Shown here: positions 40,382-48,102 of the stretch, piece after piece
How positions within the stretch are numbered: the first letter of the stretch is position 1
Layout of the letters: every line of letters begins with the position of its first letter
Origin: DASZQY01 sp963843565
GTDB taxonomy: Bacteria; Pseudomonadota; Alphaproteobacteria; Rhizobiales; Kaistiaceae
Assembly (NCBI GenBank): GCA_963843565.1
Contig: CAWJKY010000003.1
Coordinates: forward strand, 2,542,001 to 2,606,000
Length of the DNA stretch: 64,000 nt
Direction of reading: 5' to 3'
Made by a program: the position numbers and the translations under genes
Notes under the pieces: generated by a model
Database searches by the model: none
Seen by the model: only the letters and a program-made list of their open reading frames with translations
Told to the model about the DNA's origin: nothing

Positions 40382-40813
40382 TCAGGCGGCCGGCACGGCG
40401 GCGAGCCATGCCTTCAGCGTTGCGGCGTCGATGGCCCCGGCGCGGTGAGCGACCGGCTTGCCGCCGCGAAACACCATCATGGTCGGGATGCCACGGATGC
40501 CGTAGCGGGCGGCGAGCTGCTGCTCGCGGTCCGTGTCGACCTTGAGGAAGCGCATCGCCGGTTCCATCTCGGCGGCGACCTTCTCGTAGACCGGCGCCAT
40601 CATCTTGCAGGGGCCGCACCACTCAGCCCAGAAGTCGACGACCACGGGAATGTCGTCGCGGCCGATGTGCTTGTCGAAGGCGGCCGTCGAGGCGGGCGTG
40701 GCGCGGCCGGTGAACAGCGGCTTGTGACAGACGCCGCACTTCGCCTCCGTCGCGGGCTTGCCGTCGGGGACGCGGTTGACGCTCTGGCAGTGCGGGCAAA
40801 CGATGTGGGACAT
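40382..40813 (-). CDS. trxC: Thioredoxin 2 (zinc-binding TrxC)
   Basis: 143 residues. The N-terminal zinc domain has two CxxC pairs (Cys6/Cys9 and Cys26/Cys29). The thioredoxin domain has VVVDFWAEWCGPCKMMAPVY with Cys66/Cys69 and GIRGIPTMMVFRGGK with the cis-proline. It is a cytoplasmic disulfide reductase, often induced by oxidative stress. It lies between an acyltransferase and an aldo/keto reductase on the same strand. Confidence 0.95.
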   Translation of the reverse strand: MSHIVCPHCQSVNRVPDGKPATEAKCGVCHKPLFTGRATPASTAAFDKHIGRDDIPVVVDFWAEWCGPCKMMAPVYEKVAAEMEPAMRFLKVDTDREQQLAARYGIRGIPTMMVFRGGKPVAHRAGAIDAATLKAWLAAVPAA

Positions 40814-40899
40814 GGCTTCAGCTCCGTGCGCCCCCCGCATGTAGGACGGGGTCGCCCCAGCCGCCAGTGGCGCGTCTGCCCGCGAAGGCGGGCGTCCCG

Positions 40900-41829
40900 T
40901 CAGCCCGCCGCGATCCGGTCTATCTCCGCCATCTCGGCCGCCGTCAGGTCCCACTCGACCGACCTGGCGTTGGCCTCGACCTGCTCGGGCGTCGTCGCCC
41001 CGGCGATGATCGAGGCGACCAGCGGACGGCGCGCCAGCCAGCTCATGGCGAGATCGAGAAGGGTGTGGCCGCGTTCCTCGGCGAATTCGGCGAGCGCCTC
41101 GATCCGGTCCCAGTGCGGCTCGAGAAAGCGCGACGAGCCGTCCTTGTGGCGGGCGCCGGCGGGCAGCGGTTTGCCCTTGCGGTACTTGCCAGTGAGCGCG
41201 CCGCCGCCGAGGGGGAAGTACGGCACCAGGCCGAGGTTCAGCTTCGCCAGCGTCGGACAAAGCGCGGTCTCGATGGTGCGTGCGAGCAGGCTGTATTCGT
41301 CCTGGGTGCCGGCGAAGCCGTGGAGGCCGGTCTTCTTCGCGGTCGCGTCGGCATCCTCAAGCTCGGTGCCGGCGAAATTTGACGCCGCGATCACGCCGAT
41401 CTTGCCGGCGGTGCGGAGATCGTCGAGGGCGCGCAGGGTCTCCTCGATCGGCGTCGAAGGATCCGGTTCGTGCATGAAGAGAAGATCGATGCGATCGGTC
41501 CTCAGCCGCTTCAGGCTCGCCTCCACCGCCGCGGTCACGTAGGCGCGGCTGCCGCGATGGTCCTCGTCGATCCCCGGCATCGGCTTGCCGAACTTGGTGG
41601 CCAGCACCACCTCGTCGCGTCGCGGTCCCAGAACCTCGCCGATGATCGCCTCGGACTTGCCGCCGCCGCCATAGATGTCGGCGGTGTCGAAATGGGTGAC
41701 GCCGAGATCGAGGGCGCGGTGGATGACCTTGCGGGCGCCGTCAATGCCGATGCGGCCGCCGAAGTTGTTGGTGCCGAGGCCGACCAGAGAGAGGCTGAGG
41801 CCGGAGGCCCCGAGGCGTCGCTGTTCCAT
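40900..41829 (-). CDS. Aldo/keto reductase
   Basis: 309 residues of an NADPH-dependent AKR barrel. The N-terminus is RRLGASGLSLSLVGLGTNNF GG; catalytic Asp/Tyr lie in HFDTADIYGGGGKSEAIIGE; Lys in VVLATKFGKPM; and His in DRIDLLFMHEPDPSTPIEET. The end (ISTI-like VASIIAGATTPEQVEANARS) binds cofactor. Substrate is not predictable. Probably cytoplasmic. Confidence 0.9.
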   Translation of the reverse strand: MEQRRLGASGLSLSLVGLGTNNFGGRIGIDGARKVIHRALDLGVTHFDTADIYGGGGKSEAIIGEVLGPRRDEVVLATKFGKPMPGIDEDHRGSRAYVTAAVEASLKRLRTDRIDLLFMHEPDPSTPIEETLRALDDLRTAGKIGVIAASNFAGTELEDADATAKKTGLHGFAGTQDEYSLLARTIETALCPTLAKLNLGLVPYFPLGGGALTGKYRKGKPLPAGARHKDGSSRFLEPHWDRIEALAEFAEERGHTLLDLAMSWLARRPLVASIIAGATTPEQVEANARSVEWDLTAAEMAEIDRIAAG

Positions 41830-42000
41830 CGATGGGAGTTCCTGAACCGGAGAGAAGGCAAGCCTAGCCGCCGGGCCGATACCCGATCAACCCGGGCATC
41901 GGGCAAGGCCGGGGCGCCTGCGTCATCTGTTGGTCATTGCCGCAATGCAGCATCGCGCTAATATCATTCCCAGACTGCGAATCATGCGGGGGACACTCCG

Positions 42001-42210
42001 ATGGCAGAGCCTAGAAAAGAAACGGAAATCGCCGAACGCGCCTACTACATCTGGGAGACGCAGGGACGTCCGCACGGCCGCGACCAGGAGCACTGGCACC
42101 AGGCGGCGGCGGAAGTCACCCCTGCGGCGCCCAAGCGGAAGGCGAAGGCAGCGCCGGCCGCGAAGGCACCCAGGAAGGGTCCGGCGGCGAAGGCAAAGAA
42201 GACCAGCTGA
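42001..42210 (+). CDS. Small DUF2934 protein with Lys/Ala-rich tail
   Basis: 69 residues. The first 40 residues, IAERAYYIWETQGRPHGRDQ EHWHQA, are the DUF2934 motif common in Hyphomicrobiales. The tail is Lys/Ala/Pro-rich and histone-like (PKRKAKAAPAAKAPRKG), which could bind nucleic acid. GGGGGA precedes the ATG. Function unknown. A stem-loop that could act as terminator follows at 42250-42275. Confidence 0.82.
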   Translation: MAEPRKETEIAERAYYIWETQGRPHGRDQEHWHQAAAEVTPAAPKRKAKAAPAAKAPRKGPAAKAKKTS

Positions 42211-42249
42211 CGCCTTCGCGTCGACGCAAAGGCCGGTCCTCAGGGATCG

Positions 42250-42275
42250 CCCGGCTGTGACCTGAAACAGCCGGG
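42250..42275 (+). terminator. Stem-loop after the DUF2934 gene
   Basis: CCCGGCTG (42250-42257) pairs exactly with CAGCCGGG (42268-42275) around a 10-base loop and is followed by ACGGGTTGCTTTT. A second hairpin, ACGCGGC/GCCGCGT with a GAAC loop, sits at 42290-42307 and is followed by TTCGCCGTTTTC. Either may terminate the upstream transcript. The T runs are short. Confidence 0.45.
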
Positions 42276-42392
42276 ACGGGTTGCTTTTCACGCGGCGAAC
42301 GCCGCGTTTCGCCGTTTTCTCGCCGCGCCCCCCTGTCCGCCTGCCGCCGCCTGCCGCTATCATCGGGCGAAACAACACCCGGGGGGACATCC

Positions 42393-43310
42393 ATGACACT
42401 GGTTGCCGAAGTCGCCGAACGCCACGACAAGCGCTTTGCCTTTCTCGCCAACGGCTCGGCCGAGGTCGAGAAGCTGCACGTCGGCAGCCGCTGGGCGGAA
42501 GGGCCGGTGTGGTTCGCCGACGCCAACCAGTTGATCTGGAGCGACATCCCCAATTCCCGCATGCTGCGCTGGACGTGGAACGGCAACGTCAGCGTCTTCC
42601 GCGCTGACTCCAACTATTCCAACGGCAACACCCGCGACCGCGAGGGACGGCTGGTCAGCTGCGAGCACGGCACCCGCCGGGTGACGCGCACCGAGGTCGA
42701 CGGCTCCATCACCGTCATTGCCGACAGCTACCGCGGCAAACGGCTCAACTCGCCCAACGACGTGGTGGTGAAGTCGGACGGTTCGGTCTGGTTCACCGAT
42801 CCCAACTACGGGATCATGAGTGACTACGAGGGCCACAAGGCGGAGATGGAACAGCCCTGCCGCGGGGTCTATCGGGTCGACGGCAAGACCGGCAAGGTCA
42901 CGCGGGTTGCCGACGATTTCCTGATGCCGAACGGCCTCGCCTTCTCGCCCGACGAGAAGCTCCTTTACGTCGCCGATTCCTCCAAGAGCCACTGGGACGA
43001 TGGCCACGCCCACATTCGCGTGTTCAAGGTGGCGAAGGACGGGACCCTGTCCGGCGGCAAGGTGTTCGCCGAGACGAGCGAGGGCATCCCGGACGGCTTC
43101 CGCCTCGATGTCGACGGCAACCTGTGGACGTCGGCCGGACCGGGCATCAACGTCTACGCCCCGTCGGGCGATCTGCTCGGGCGCATCCGCTTTCCGCAGT
43201 CGGTGTCGAACCTCACTTTCGGCGGGCCGAAGCGCAACCGCATCTTCGCCACCTGCACGCACGAGCTCTATTCGTTCTACGTGTCGACCAGCGGCGCGCA
43301 GCGGCCCTAG
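42393..43310 (+). CDS. SMP-30/gluconolactonase-like sugar lactonase
   Basis: 305 residues of a six-bladed beta-propeller. WAEGPVWFADANQLIWSDIP (metal Glu), NSPNDVVVKSDGSVWFTDPN, FLMPNGLAFSPDEKLLYVAD and GIPDGFRLDVDGNLWTSAG are the repeating SGL blades with metal-ligand Asn/Asp. Expected activity is lactone hydrolysis. No signal peptide, so cytoplasmic. Its stop interlocks with the convergent DUF1624 gene. Confidence 0.88.
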   Translation: MTLVAEVAERHDKRFAFLANGSAEVEKLHVGSRWAEGPVWFADANQLIWSDIPNSRMLRWTWNGNVSVFRADSNYSNGNTRDREGRLVSCEHGTRRVTRTEVDGSITVIADSYRGKRLNSPNDVVVKSDGSVWFTDPNYGIMSDYEGHKAEMEQPCRGVYRVDGKTGKVTRVADDFLMPNGLAFSPDEKLLYVADSSKSHWDDGHAHIRVFKVAKDGTLSGGKVFAETSEGIPDGFRLDVDGNLWTSAGPGINVYAPSGDLLGRIRFPQSVSNLTFGGPKRNRIFATCTHELYSFYVSTSGAQRP

Positions 43311-44281
43311 TTGCCGCCGCCGAGTTCCGGCGACGCCCGGCACTGATCGACGATGCCCTGGAAGCGGGCGAGCTGTTCGTCGCTGAAGGCGCGCGCCGCC
43401 AGCAGGTCTGTCCCCCAGATTCCGTCGAAGACGCAGACGCAGAGCGGCGTGCAGTAGGCCGCCTCGCCGCCTTCCGCCGTGCAGGCGGCGTGGCATTCGG
43501 CGCGGTAGTTGGCGCCCTCGACGGCGCGGTCCGGCGGCAGCACGTTGGCGGCAAGCATGACGAGGCCGACGATCAGCGGCTGATGGACGAGATAGATCGC
43601 GAGGCTCCAGCGGCCCGCGGTCGCCGTCCAGCGGGCAAGCCGCGCCGTCGGTTGCCAGCGCCCGATCGGTTCGGCGAAGCGCAGCACCATGCGCCCGGCG
43701 ACGATGCCGAGAAGCACCGCGCCGAACCACGGGAACACCGGCACGTAGTCGACGGTCGCCCCGACCTCGGTCGACAGGCCCACCCACCAGAGCGCCGGCA
43801 TGTCGAAGAACGAGCTGGCAAGGAAATGCGGCGCGGCCAGCACCGCCGCGGCGGCGCCGACCACCAGCCACGACGGCAGGCGCAGGAAAGCGAGCGCCAG
43901 AACGCTCGCCAGCGCGATTTCGTGCAGGATGCCGAAATAGACGAAGCTGTCCGGCTCGAACCACCAGGTGGCGAGGCTCACCGCGGCGGCGCCGGCAACG
44001 ATCAGCCCCAGGCGCTTCAGGAACGACGCGACTCGGAAGCCCAAGCGCGTGGCGAGCACCAGACTGATCCCGACGATCAGCAGGAACGAGCCGGCAATGA
44101 GATGCGCGAAGAGCGTCCAGGCGAGATCGTCGACGACGTCGACCGGGATCAGCCGGTTGACCGAAAGGTCGAAGGCGGTGTGGTAGACGACCATGGCGGC
44201 GATGGCGACGCCCCGCGCCACGTCGAGCGCGACAAGGCGCGGGATCGCCGGCGGCGCGGGCGTCTCAGCCTGCACGGTCAT
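43307..44281 (-). CDS. DUF1624 (heparan-alpha-glucosaminide N-acetyltransferase-like) membrane protein
   Basis: 324 residues from MTVQAETPAPPAIPRLVALD. RLVALDVARGVAIAAMVVYH TAFDLS is the DUF1624 start, followed by about seven membrane helices and GRWSLAIYLVHQPLIVGLVM. The C-terminal ~65 residues are a Cys-containing soluble tail (CHAACTAEGGEAAYCTPLCV CVF), unusual in containing five to six closely spaced cysteines. Acyl transfer to a sugar or lipid is inferred from family only. Confidence 0.82.
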   Translation of the reverse strand: MTVQAETPAPPAIPRLVALDVARGVAIAAMVVYHTAFDLSVNRLIPVDVVDDLAWTLFAHLIAGSFLLIVGISLVLATRLGFRVASFLKRLGLIVAGAAAVSLATWWFEPDSFVYFGILHEIALASVLALAFLRLPSWLVVGAAAAVLAAPHFLASSFFDMPALWWVGLSTEVGATVDYVPVFPWFGAVLLGIVAGRMVLRFAEPIGRWQPTARLARWTATAGRWSLAIYLVHQPLIVGLVMLAANVLPPDRAVEGANYRAECHAACTAEGGEAAYCTPLCVCVFDGIWGTDLLAARAFSDEQLARFQGIVDQCRASPELGGGN

Positions 44282-44361
44282 CCGCCCGGCTCGCGACAAA
44301 CGCATCCCCGCCAACGCGCCCCGTTGGACAGATGCCCCCCGCCCCTGTATTCGACCGCGCC

Positions 44362-44832
44362 ATGCGCCTTGAGTATTTCGAGATGGTCGACCACGTCGAG
44401 GAACTCGACCTCGACGCCGGTACGATCCGGACCGTCGCCACCGTGCCGGATTCGGGCCCGGTGTTCGAGGGGCATTTCCCCGGCCATCCACTGCTGCCCG
44501 GCGTGCTGATGCTGGAGCTCATCAATCAGGCGGCGGGCTTCATGCTCTACCTGCGCCTCAAGCGCGAGCGCATGGTGTTTCTGGGCAGCGTGCGGCGGGC
44601 CCGCTTCCGCCGCATGGTGAAGCCCGGCACGGCCATCGACGTGCGCGCCAAACTGGCCAGCGAGGGCCCCGGCTTCTTCACCGCCGAAGGGCGCCTGCTG
44701 GTCGCCGGCGAGGTGGCCGCCGACGCCGATATCGTGCTGATCGCACAGGACTTTCCTTCCTCCGAGGCGCGCGCAGCGATGGTCCGGCACACCGCCGGCG
44801 TGACCTTCAGCGAAGCGGCGCGGCCGGCCTGA
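44362..44832 (+). CDS. FabZ-like 3-hydroxyacyl-ACP dehydratase
   Basis: 156 residues from MRLEYFEMVDHVEELDLDAG; an ATG at 44332 would add ten. The hot-dog fold has GHFPGHPLLPGVLMLELINQ with the catalytic His38 and Glu52. It differs from housekeeping FabZ in flanking residues and stands alone rather than in the lpx/fab cluster, so a specialised substrate is possible. Dehydration of 3-hydroxyacyl thioesters is inferred. Divergent from DUF1624. Confidence 0.82.
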   Translation: MRLEYFEMVDHVEELDLDAGTIRTVATVPDSGPVFEGHFPGHPLLPGVLMLELINQAAGFMLYLRLKRERMVFLGSVRRARFRRMVKPGTAIDVRAKLASEGPGFFTAEGRLLVAGEVAADADIVLIAQDFPSSEARAAMVRHTAGVTFSEAARPA

Positions 44833-44875
44833 TTTCGGCTTTTCTCGCGGCGCCCGCTGTGCCACGTTTGTTCTC

Positions 44876-45352
44876 ATGCTGACCGAACCCCTCACCCCGC
44901 CGGTCGACGGCCGCCAGTCGGCGCACGCGCTCGCCGTGCAGCGGGGCGTCGGGCGGCTGCTCAGGGCGCGGGCCTTCGCGGTGATCAGCGAGCTGCCGCT
45001 CGCCACCGGCCGGCGCGCCGACGTGGTCGGCCTCGGGCCCGGCGGCGACATCTGGATCGTGGAGATCAAGTCGTCGGTGGAAGATTTCCGCGCCGACCAC
45101 AAGTGGGAAGACTACCGCCTGTCCTGCGACCGGCTGTTCTTCGCCACCCACGCGGGCGTGCCCGCCGAGATCTTCCCGGAAGACGCCGGCTTCATTCTCG
45201 CCGACCAGTTCGGGGCGGAGATGGTGCGTGAGGCGCCCGAACATCGTCTCGCCGGCGCGACGCGGAAAGCCATGCTGGTGCGCTTCGCCCAGGCCGCGGC
45301 GCTTCGTCTGCACGGGCTCATCGACCCGGACGCCGGGCGCGCGACGTTCTAG
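44876..45352 (+). CDS. mmcB: MmcB-family DNA repair protein
   Basis: 158 residues. LAVQRGVGRLLRARAFAVIS, GRRADVVGLGPGGDIWIVEI KSSVEDFRADHKWEDYR and CDRLFFATHAGVPAEIFPED match MmcB, a PD-(D/E)xK-like nuclease fold (Asp, then EIKSS). Caulobacter mmcB is induced by mitomycin C in the SOS response. Only a single GTTC half-site is seen just before the ATG, not a full GTTC-N7-GTTC LexA box. Convergent with yjbR. Confidence 0.88.
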   Translation: MLTEPLTPPVDGRQSAHALAVQRGVGRLLRARAFAVISELPLATGRRADVVGLGPGGDIWIVEIKSSVEDFRADHKWEDYRLSCDRLFFATHAGVPAEIFPEDAGFILADQFGAEMVREAPEHRLAGATRKAMLVRFAQAAALRLHGLIDPDAGRATF

Positions 45353-45693
45353 GCGCCGGCCTGGTATTTCGCCGCGATCTTCTTCGGGGCCTTGCGCAAC
45401 CATGCCAGACGCAGCGCAGCGACAACCGCCTCGCGCGCCGCGCGAGGCAGGCGCACGCGGGTGCTCCCCTTGCGTCCCCAGCCGCCGGGCACCGGCTCGA
45501 AGGTTTGAGGTTCGCCGGCGGTGAGCATGGCCTGCTCTTCCGGCGAAAGGAGTACCACTGCAATGGTCGCGTCGGGATAGCCGAGCGTCGCGAAGATGCG
45601 CCCGCCGACGCGAAAGTCAGGGTGCCCGTGGTGGGCGCTTTCCTCGACTTCGGGAAAGCTGAGCGCGGCTTTCCGAAAAGCCGCTGGCGTCAC
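45349..45693 (-). CDS. MmcQ/YjbR family DNA-binding-fold protein
   Basis: 114 residues from a GTG start (VTPAAFRKAALSFPEVEESA) that overlaps the regA stop by GTGA. HHGHPDFRVGGRIFATLGYP and the C-terminal LRLAWLRKAPKKIAAKYQAG are the YjbR pattern. The CyaY-like fold is thought to bind DNA, but function is unknown. Its stop interlocks with mmcB (CTAG). Confidence 0.85.
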   Translation of the reverse strand: MTPAAFRKAALSFPEVEESAHHGHPDFRVGGRIFATLGYPDATIAVVLLSPEEQAMLTAGEPQTFEPVPGGWGRKGSTRVRLPRAAREAVVAALRLAWLRKAPKKIAAKYQAGA

Positions 45694-46262
45694 CGCGGGG
45701 CGCGCTTCGCCAGAATCCGCTGCAGCGTGCGCCGGTGCATGTTGAGCCGGCGGGCGGTCTCCGAGACGTTGCGGTCGCACATCTCGTAGACCCGCTGGAT
45801 GTGCTCCCAGCGGACGCGGTCGGCGGACATGGGATTTTCCGGCGGCGGCGCCTTCTCACCTGGTTCGCGGGTCAGCGCGAAGTGAATCTCGTCGGCGTCG
45901 GCGGGCTTGGCGAGGTAGTCGACCGCGCCGAGCTTCACGGCGGTGACGGCGGTGGCGATGTTGCCATAGCCGGTCAGCACCACGGCGCGGGCGTCGGGGC
46001 GGCGCTTGCGGATCAGTTCGATCACGTCGAGGCCGTTGCCGTCGTCCAGACGCATGTCGACGACCGCGTAGGCGGGCGGCGCGCTTTCCGCCTTGCGTAC
46101 GCCTTCGGCGACCGTATCGGCGGTGTCGACGGCGTAGCCGCGGGCTTCCATGGCACGAGCGAGGCGCTGGAGAAACGGCCGGTCGTCATCGACGATGAGC
46201 AGGGACATCCCTGCCTCGGCCACGTCCCCTCCAGCGAGGTCGCCCGGTTCGATCTGTCGCAT
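45690..46262 (-). CDS. regA: Redox response regulator RegA/ActR
   Basis: 190 residues. Receiver domain: LLIVDDDRPFLQRLARAMEA, phosphoacceptor Asp69 in AVVDMRLDDGNGLDVIELI, VVLTGYGNIATAVTAVKLGA and YLAKPADAD. The C-terminal Fis-type helix-turn-helix is RVYEMCDRNVSETARRLNMH RRTLQRILAKR. RegA controls respiration, photosynthesis, nitrogen or carbon fixation genes in response to redox. An internal ATG at 46208 is possible. It is 45 bases downstream of regB. Confidence 0.95.
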   Translation of the reverse strand: MRQIEPGDLAGGDVAEAGMSLLIVDDDRPFLQRLARAMEARGYAVDTADTVAEGVRKAESAPPAYAVVDMRLDDGNGLDVIELIRKRRPDARAVVLTGYGNIATAVTAVKLGAVDYLAKPADADEIHFALTREPGEKAPPPENPMSADRVRWEHIQRVYEMCDRNVSETARRLNMHRRTLQRILAKRAPR

Positions 46263-46307
46263 CGAATTCGAGCTTTCTTCTTGTGGTTTCGGAGGAGTCT
46301 GAAGTCG

Positions 46308-47687
46308 TTATAGGGACTTGACGGGCGTACGCCAAGTCGTCGCACCCCCCATGGTTTCCGGTCCTGAAGCGGCCACCTCCTGGGTCATGTCCATGAGCGG
46401 GCGCGGCCACACAACCCTGACAACAGCGCCCTTTTGCGGGGGCGGCCGGTTGGCGAGGTCGAGGCTCGCGCCGGAGCGCTCGAGAAGCGTCTTGGCGATG
46501 AACAGGCCGAGGCCGAGGCCGCCGGCCTCGATATTGGCCTCGCCGCCGCCCGGCGCCTCGCGCCGCGTGGTGATGTAGGGCTCGCCGATCCTGTCGGCGA
46601 TCGTCGCGGAGAACCCGGGGCCGTCGTCGGCGATCTCGATGGCGACCTCGCGGTCGGTCCACGAGGTGGCGACGGTGACGCGGGTGGCGGCGAAGTCGAC
46701 GGCGTTTTCCACCAGATTGACCAGGCCCTGGACGATCGCCGGATTGCGGCGTCCGACCGGTTCGGCGCCGGCGCCGGTGGGCGGCGTCACGACGATCTCG
46801 GCGCTGAAGGCGCGGTAGGCATCGACCACCTCCTCGATCAGGTGGGAGAGCGGCAGGCGGGCGAGGTGATAGTCGCCTTGCGCCGACATGGAGGTGAGGC
46901 GCGCCAGGATATCGCGGCAGCGCTGCGACTGGCTGCGCAGCAGCGCCACGTCGTCGCCGTGCGGGCTGCCCGGCGGGAACTCGCGCTCGAGTTCCTTGGC
47001 GACCAGCGCGATGGTGGCGAGCGGCGTGCCGAGTTCGTGAGCGGCGGCGGCGGCGAGACCGTCGAGGGCGTAGAGGTGCTGTTCGCGGGCGAGCACCATC
47101 TCGGTCGTCGAGAGCGCGCGGGCGAGGTTGCGCGCCTCCTCGGCGACGCGGAAGGCATAGACGCCGGTGAAGATGCACGCCGAGACCAGCGCCACCCACA
47201 CCCCGATCACGTAGATGAGCGGCAGCGGCAGGCCGCCGTTGGGGAGGGGCAGCGGCCAATGGCTGATGACCAGCAGCGTCGCCACGGCGACCACCAGGAA
47301 GCCGAGCAGGATGGTCGGGCGCGGTGGCAGGGTCGTCGCCGACACGATGACCGGCACCAGCAGGAGCAGCGCGAAGGGGTTTTCCAGGCCGCCGGTCAGG
47401 TAGAGCAGCGCGCCGAGCTGGGCGACGTCGTAGCCCCATAGCGCCGCCGCCCCCCATTGGCCGACGCGCCGCGTCGCCGGGTAGCGGGCGCGCAGCGCCA
47501 GGTTCAGCGCCGCCGAAAGCGCGATGACGATCAGGCAAAGCTCGGTCGGCAACGGAAAGCCGAGAATGAAGCGCACCGACAGCACCGCCGCCAGCTGCCC
47601 GGCTACCGCCAGCCAGCGCAGGCGCACCAGCGTATCGAGCTTCAGGCTCTGGCTGGAAAAGTCATAGGTGACGTTGGCGTCGGTCAT
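46308..47687 (-). CDS. regB: Redox sensor histidine kinase RegB/ActS
   Basis: 459 residues. Six membrane helices (about 25-180) include the quinone-sensing heptad GGLENPF at 99-105. The H box is AAAAHELGTPLATIALVAKE (His217), the redox cysteine lies in SQRCRDILARL (Cys257), and the ATPase boxes are VNLVENAVDF, DDGPGFS and GGLGLGLFIAK. It phosphorylates RegA under reducing conditions. Both genes run leftward as a pair. Confidence 0.95.
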   Translation of the reverse strand: MTDANVTYDFSSQSLKLDTLVRLRWLAVAGQLAAVLSVRFILGFPLPTELCLIVIALSAALNLALRARYPATRRVGQWGAAALWGYDVAQLGALLYLTGGLENPFALLLLVPVIVSATTLPPRPTILLGFLVVAVATLLVISHWPLPLPNGGLPLPLIYVIGVWVALVSACIFTGVYAFRVAEEARNLARALSTTEMVLAREQHLYALDGLAAAAAHELGTPLATIALVAKELEREFPPGSPHGDDVALLRSQSQRCRDILARLTSMSAQGDYHLARLPLSHLIEEVVDAYRAFSAEIVVTPPTGAGAEPVGRRNPAIVQGLVNLVENAVDFAATRVTVATSWTDREVAIEIADDGPGFSATIADRIGEPYITTRREAPGGGEANIEAGGLGLGLFIAKTLLERSGASLDLANRPPPQKGAVVRVVWPRPLMDMTQEVAASGPETMGGATTWRTPVKSL

Positions 47688-48102
47688 CGCTTCATGGGCT
47701 CGCCGCTTGGCGGATCGTGGCTCCTATAGCACCCGGCGACAGGCTCCGTGGTGATGCAGCCCGGTCTTCGAGACTTGCACGACGGAAAGACACAAATCCC
47801 CGGTTTCGCGCCTCGACGGCCGACCAGGAGGGACGCAAGCCAGGACTCGGGGCGGAATCGCTTGCGGGGCCGAATCCGTGCTCGCCCGGAGATTGCACCG
47901 CTTTCCCGCTTCCTGCCGCCCGGCCTGTGCGAAATCCCTGCCAAAAAGCCCGCCGTCGGGCATATTTCCCAGTGATTCGCTTGGTGTTCGGTTACCGAAC
48001 GGTCAAACTCCGTCCTTGTATCTGCCGCTACACGGCCTATCCTTGCTGCGTTGCAATAATGTGTGACCCCGGCGCGGGTACGTTCATCAGAGGGAAGCAG
48101 GC
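47688..48102. other. 415-bp non-coding gap between regB and phaZ
   Basis: No convincing gene is seen; the short open frames lack ribosome-binding sites and family features. It must carry the leftward regBA promoter and the rightward phaZ promoter. It contains the palindrome at 47986-48000 and a comparatively AT-rich stretch around 47960-48060. No tRNA-like or strong hairpin structure was noticed. Confidence 0.7.
47986..48000. promoter_or_regulatory. 15-bp perfect palindrome upstream of phaZ
   Basis: GTTCGGT-T-ACCGAAC is a perfect inverted repeat, 103 bases before the phaZ TTG. It has the size and symmetry of a TetR- or MarR-type operator. It is not a LexA direct repeat. The regulator is unknown. 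Confidence 0.5.

Noticed and set aside
44833..44875. LexA box before mmcB
   Set aside because: Only one GTTC half-site is present; the GTTC-N7-GTTC direct repeat is missing.
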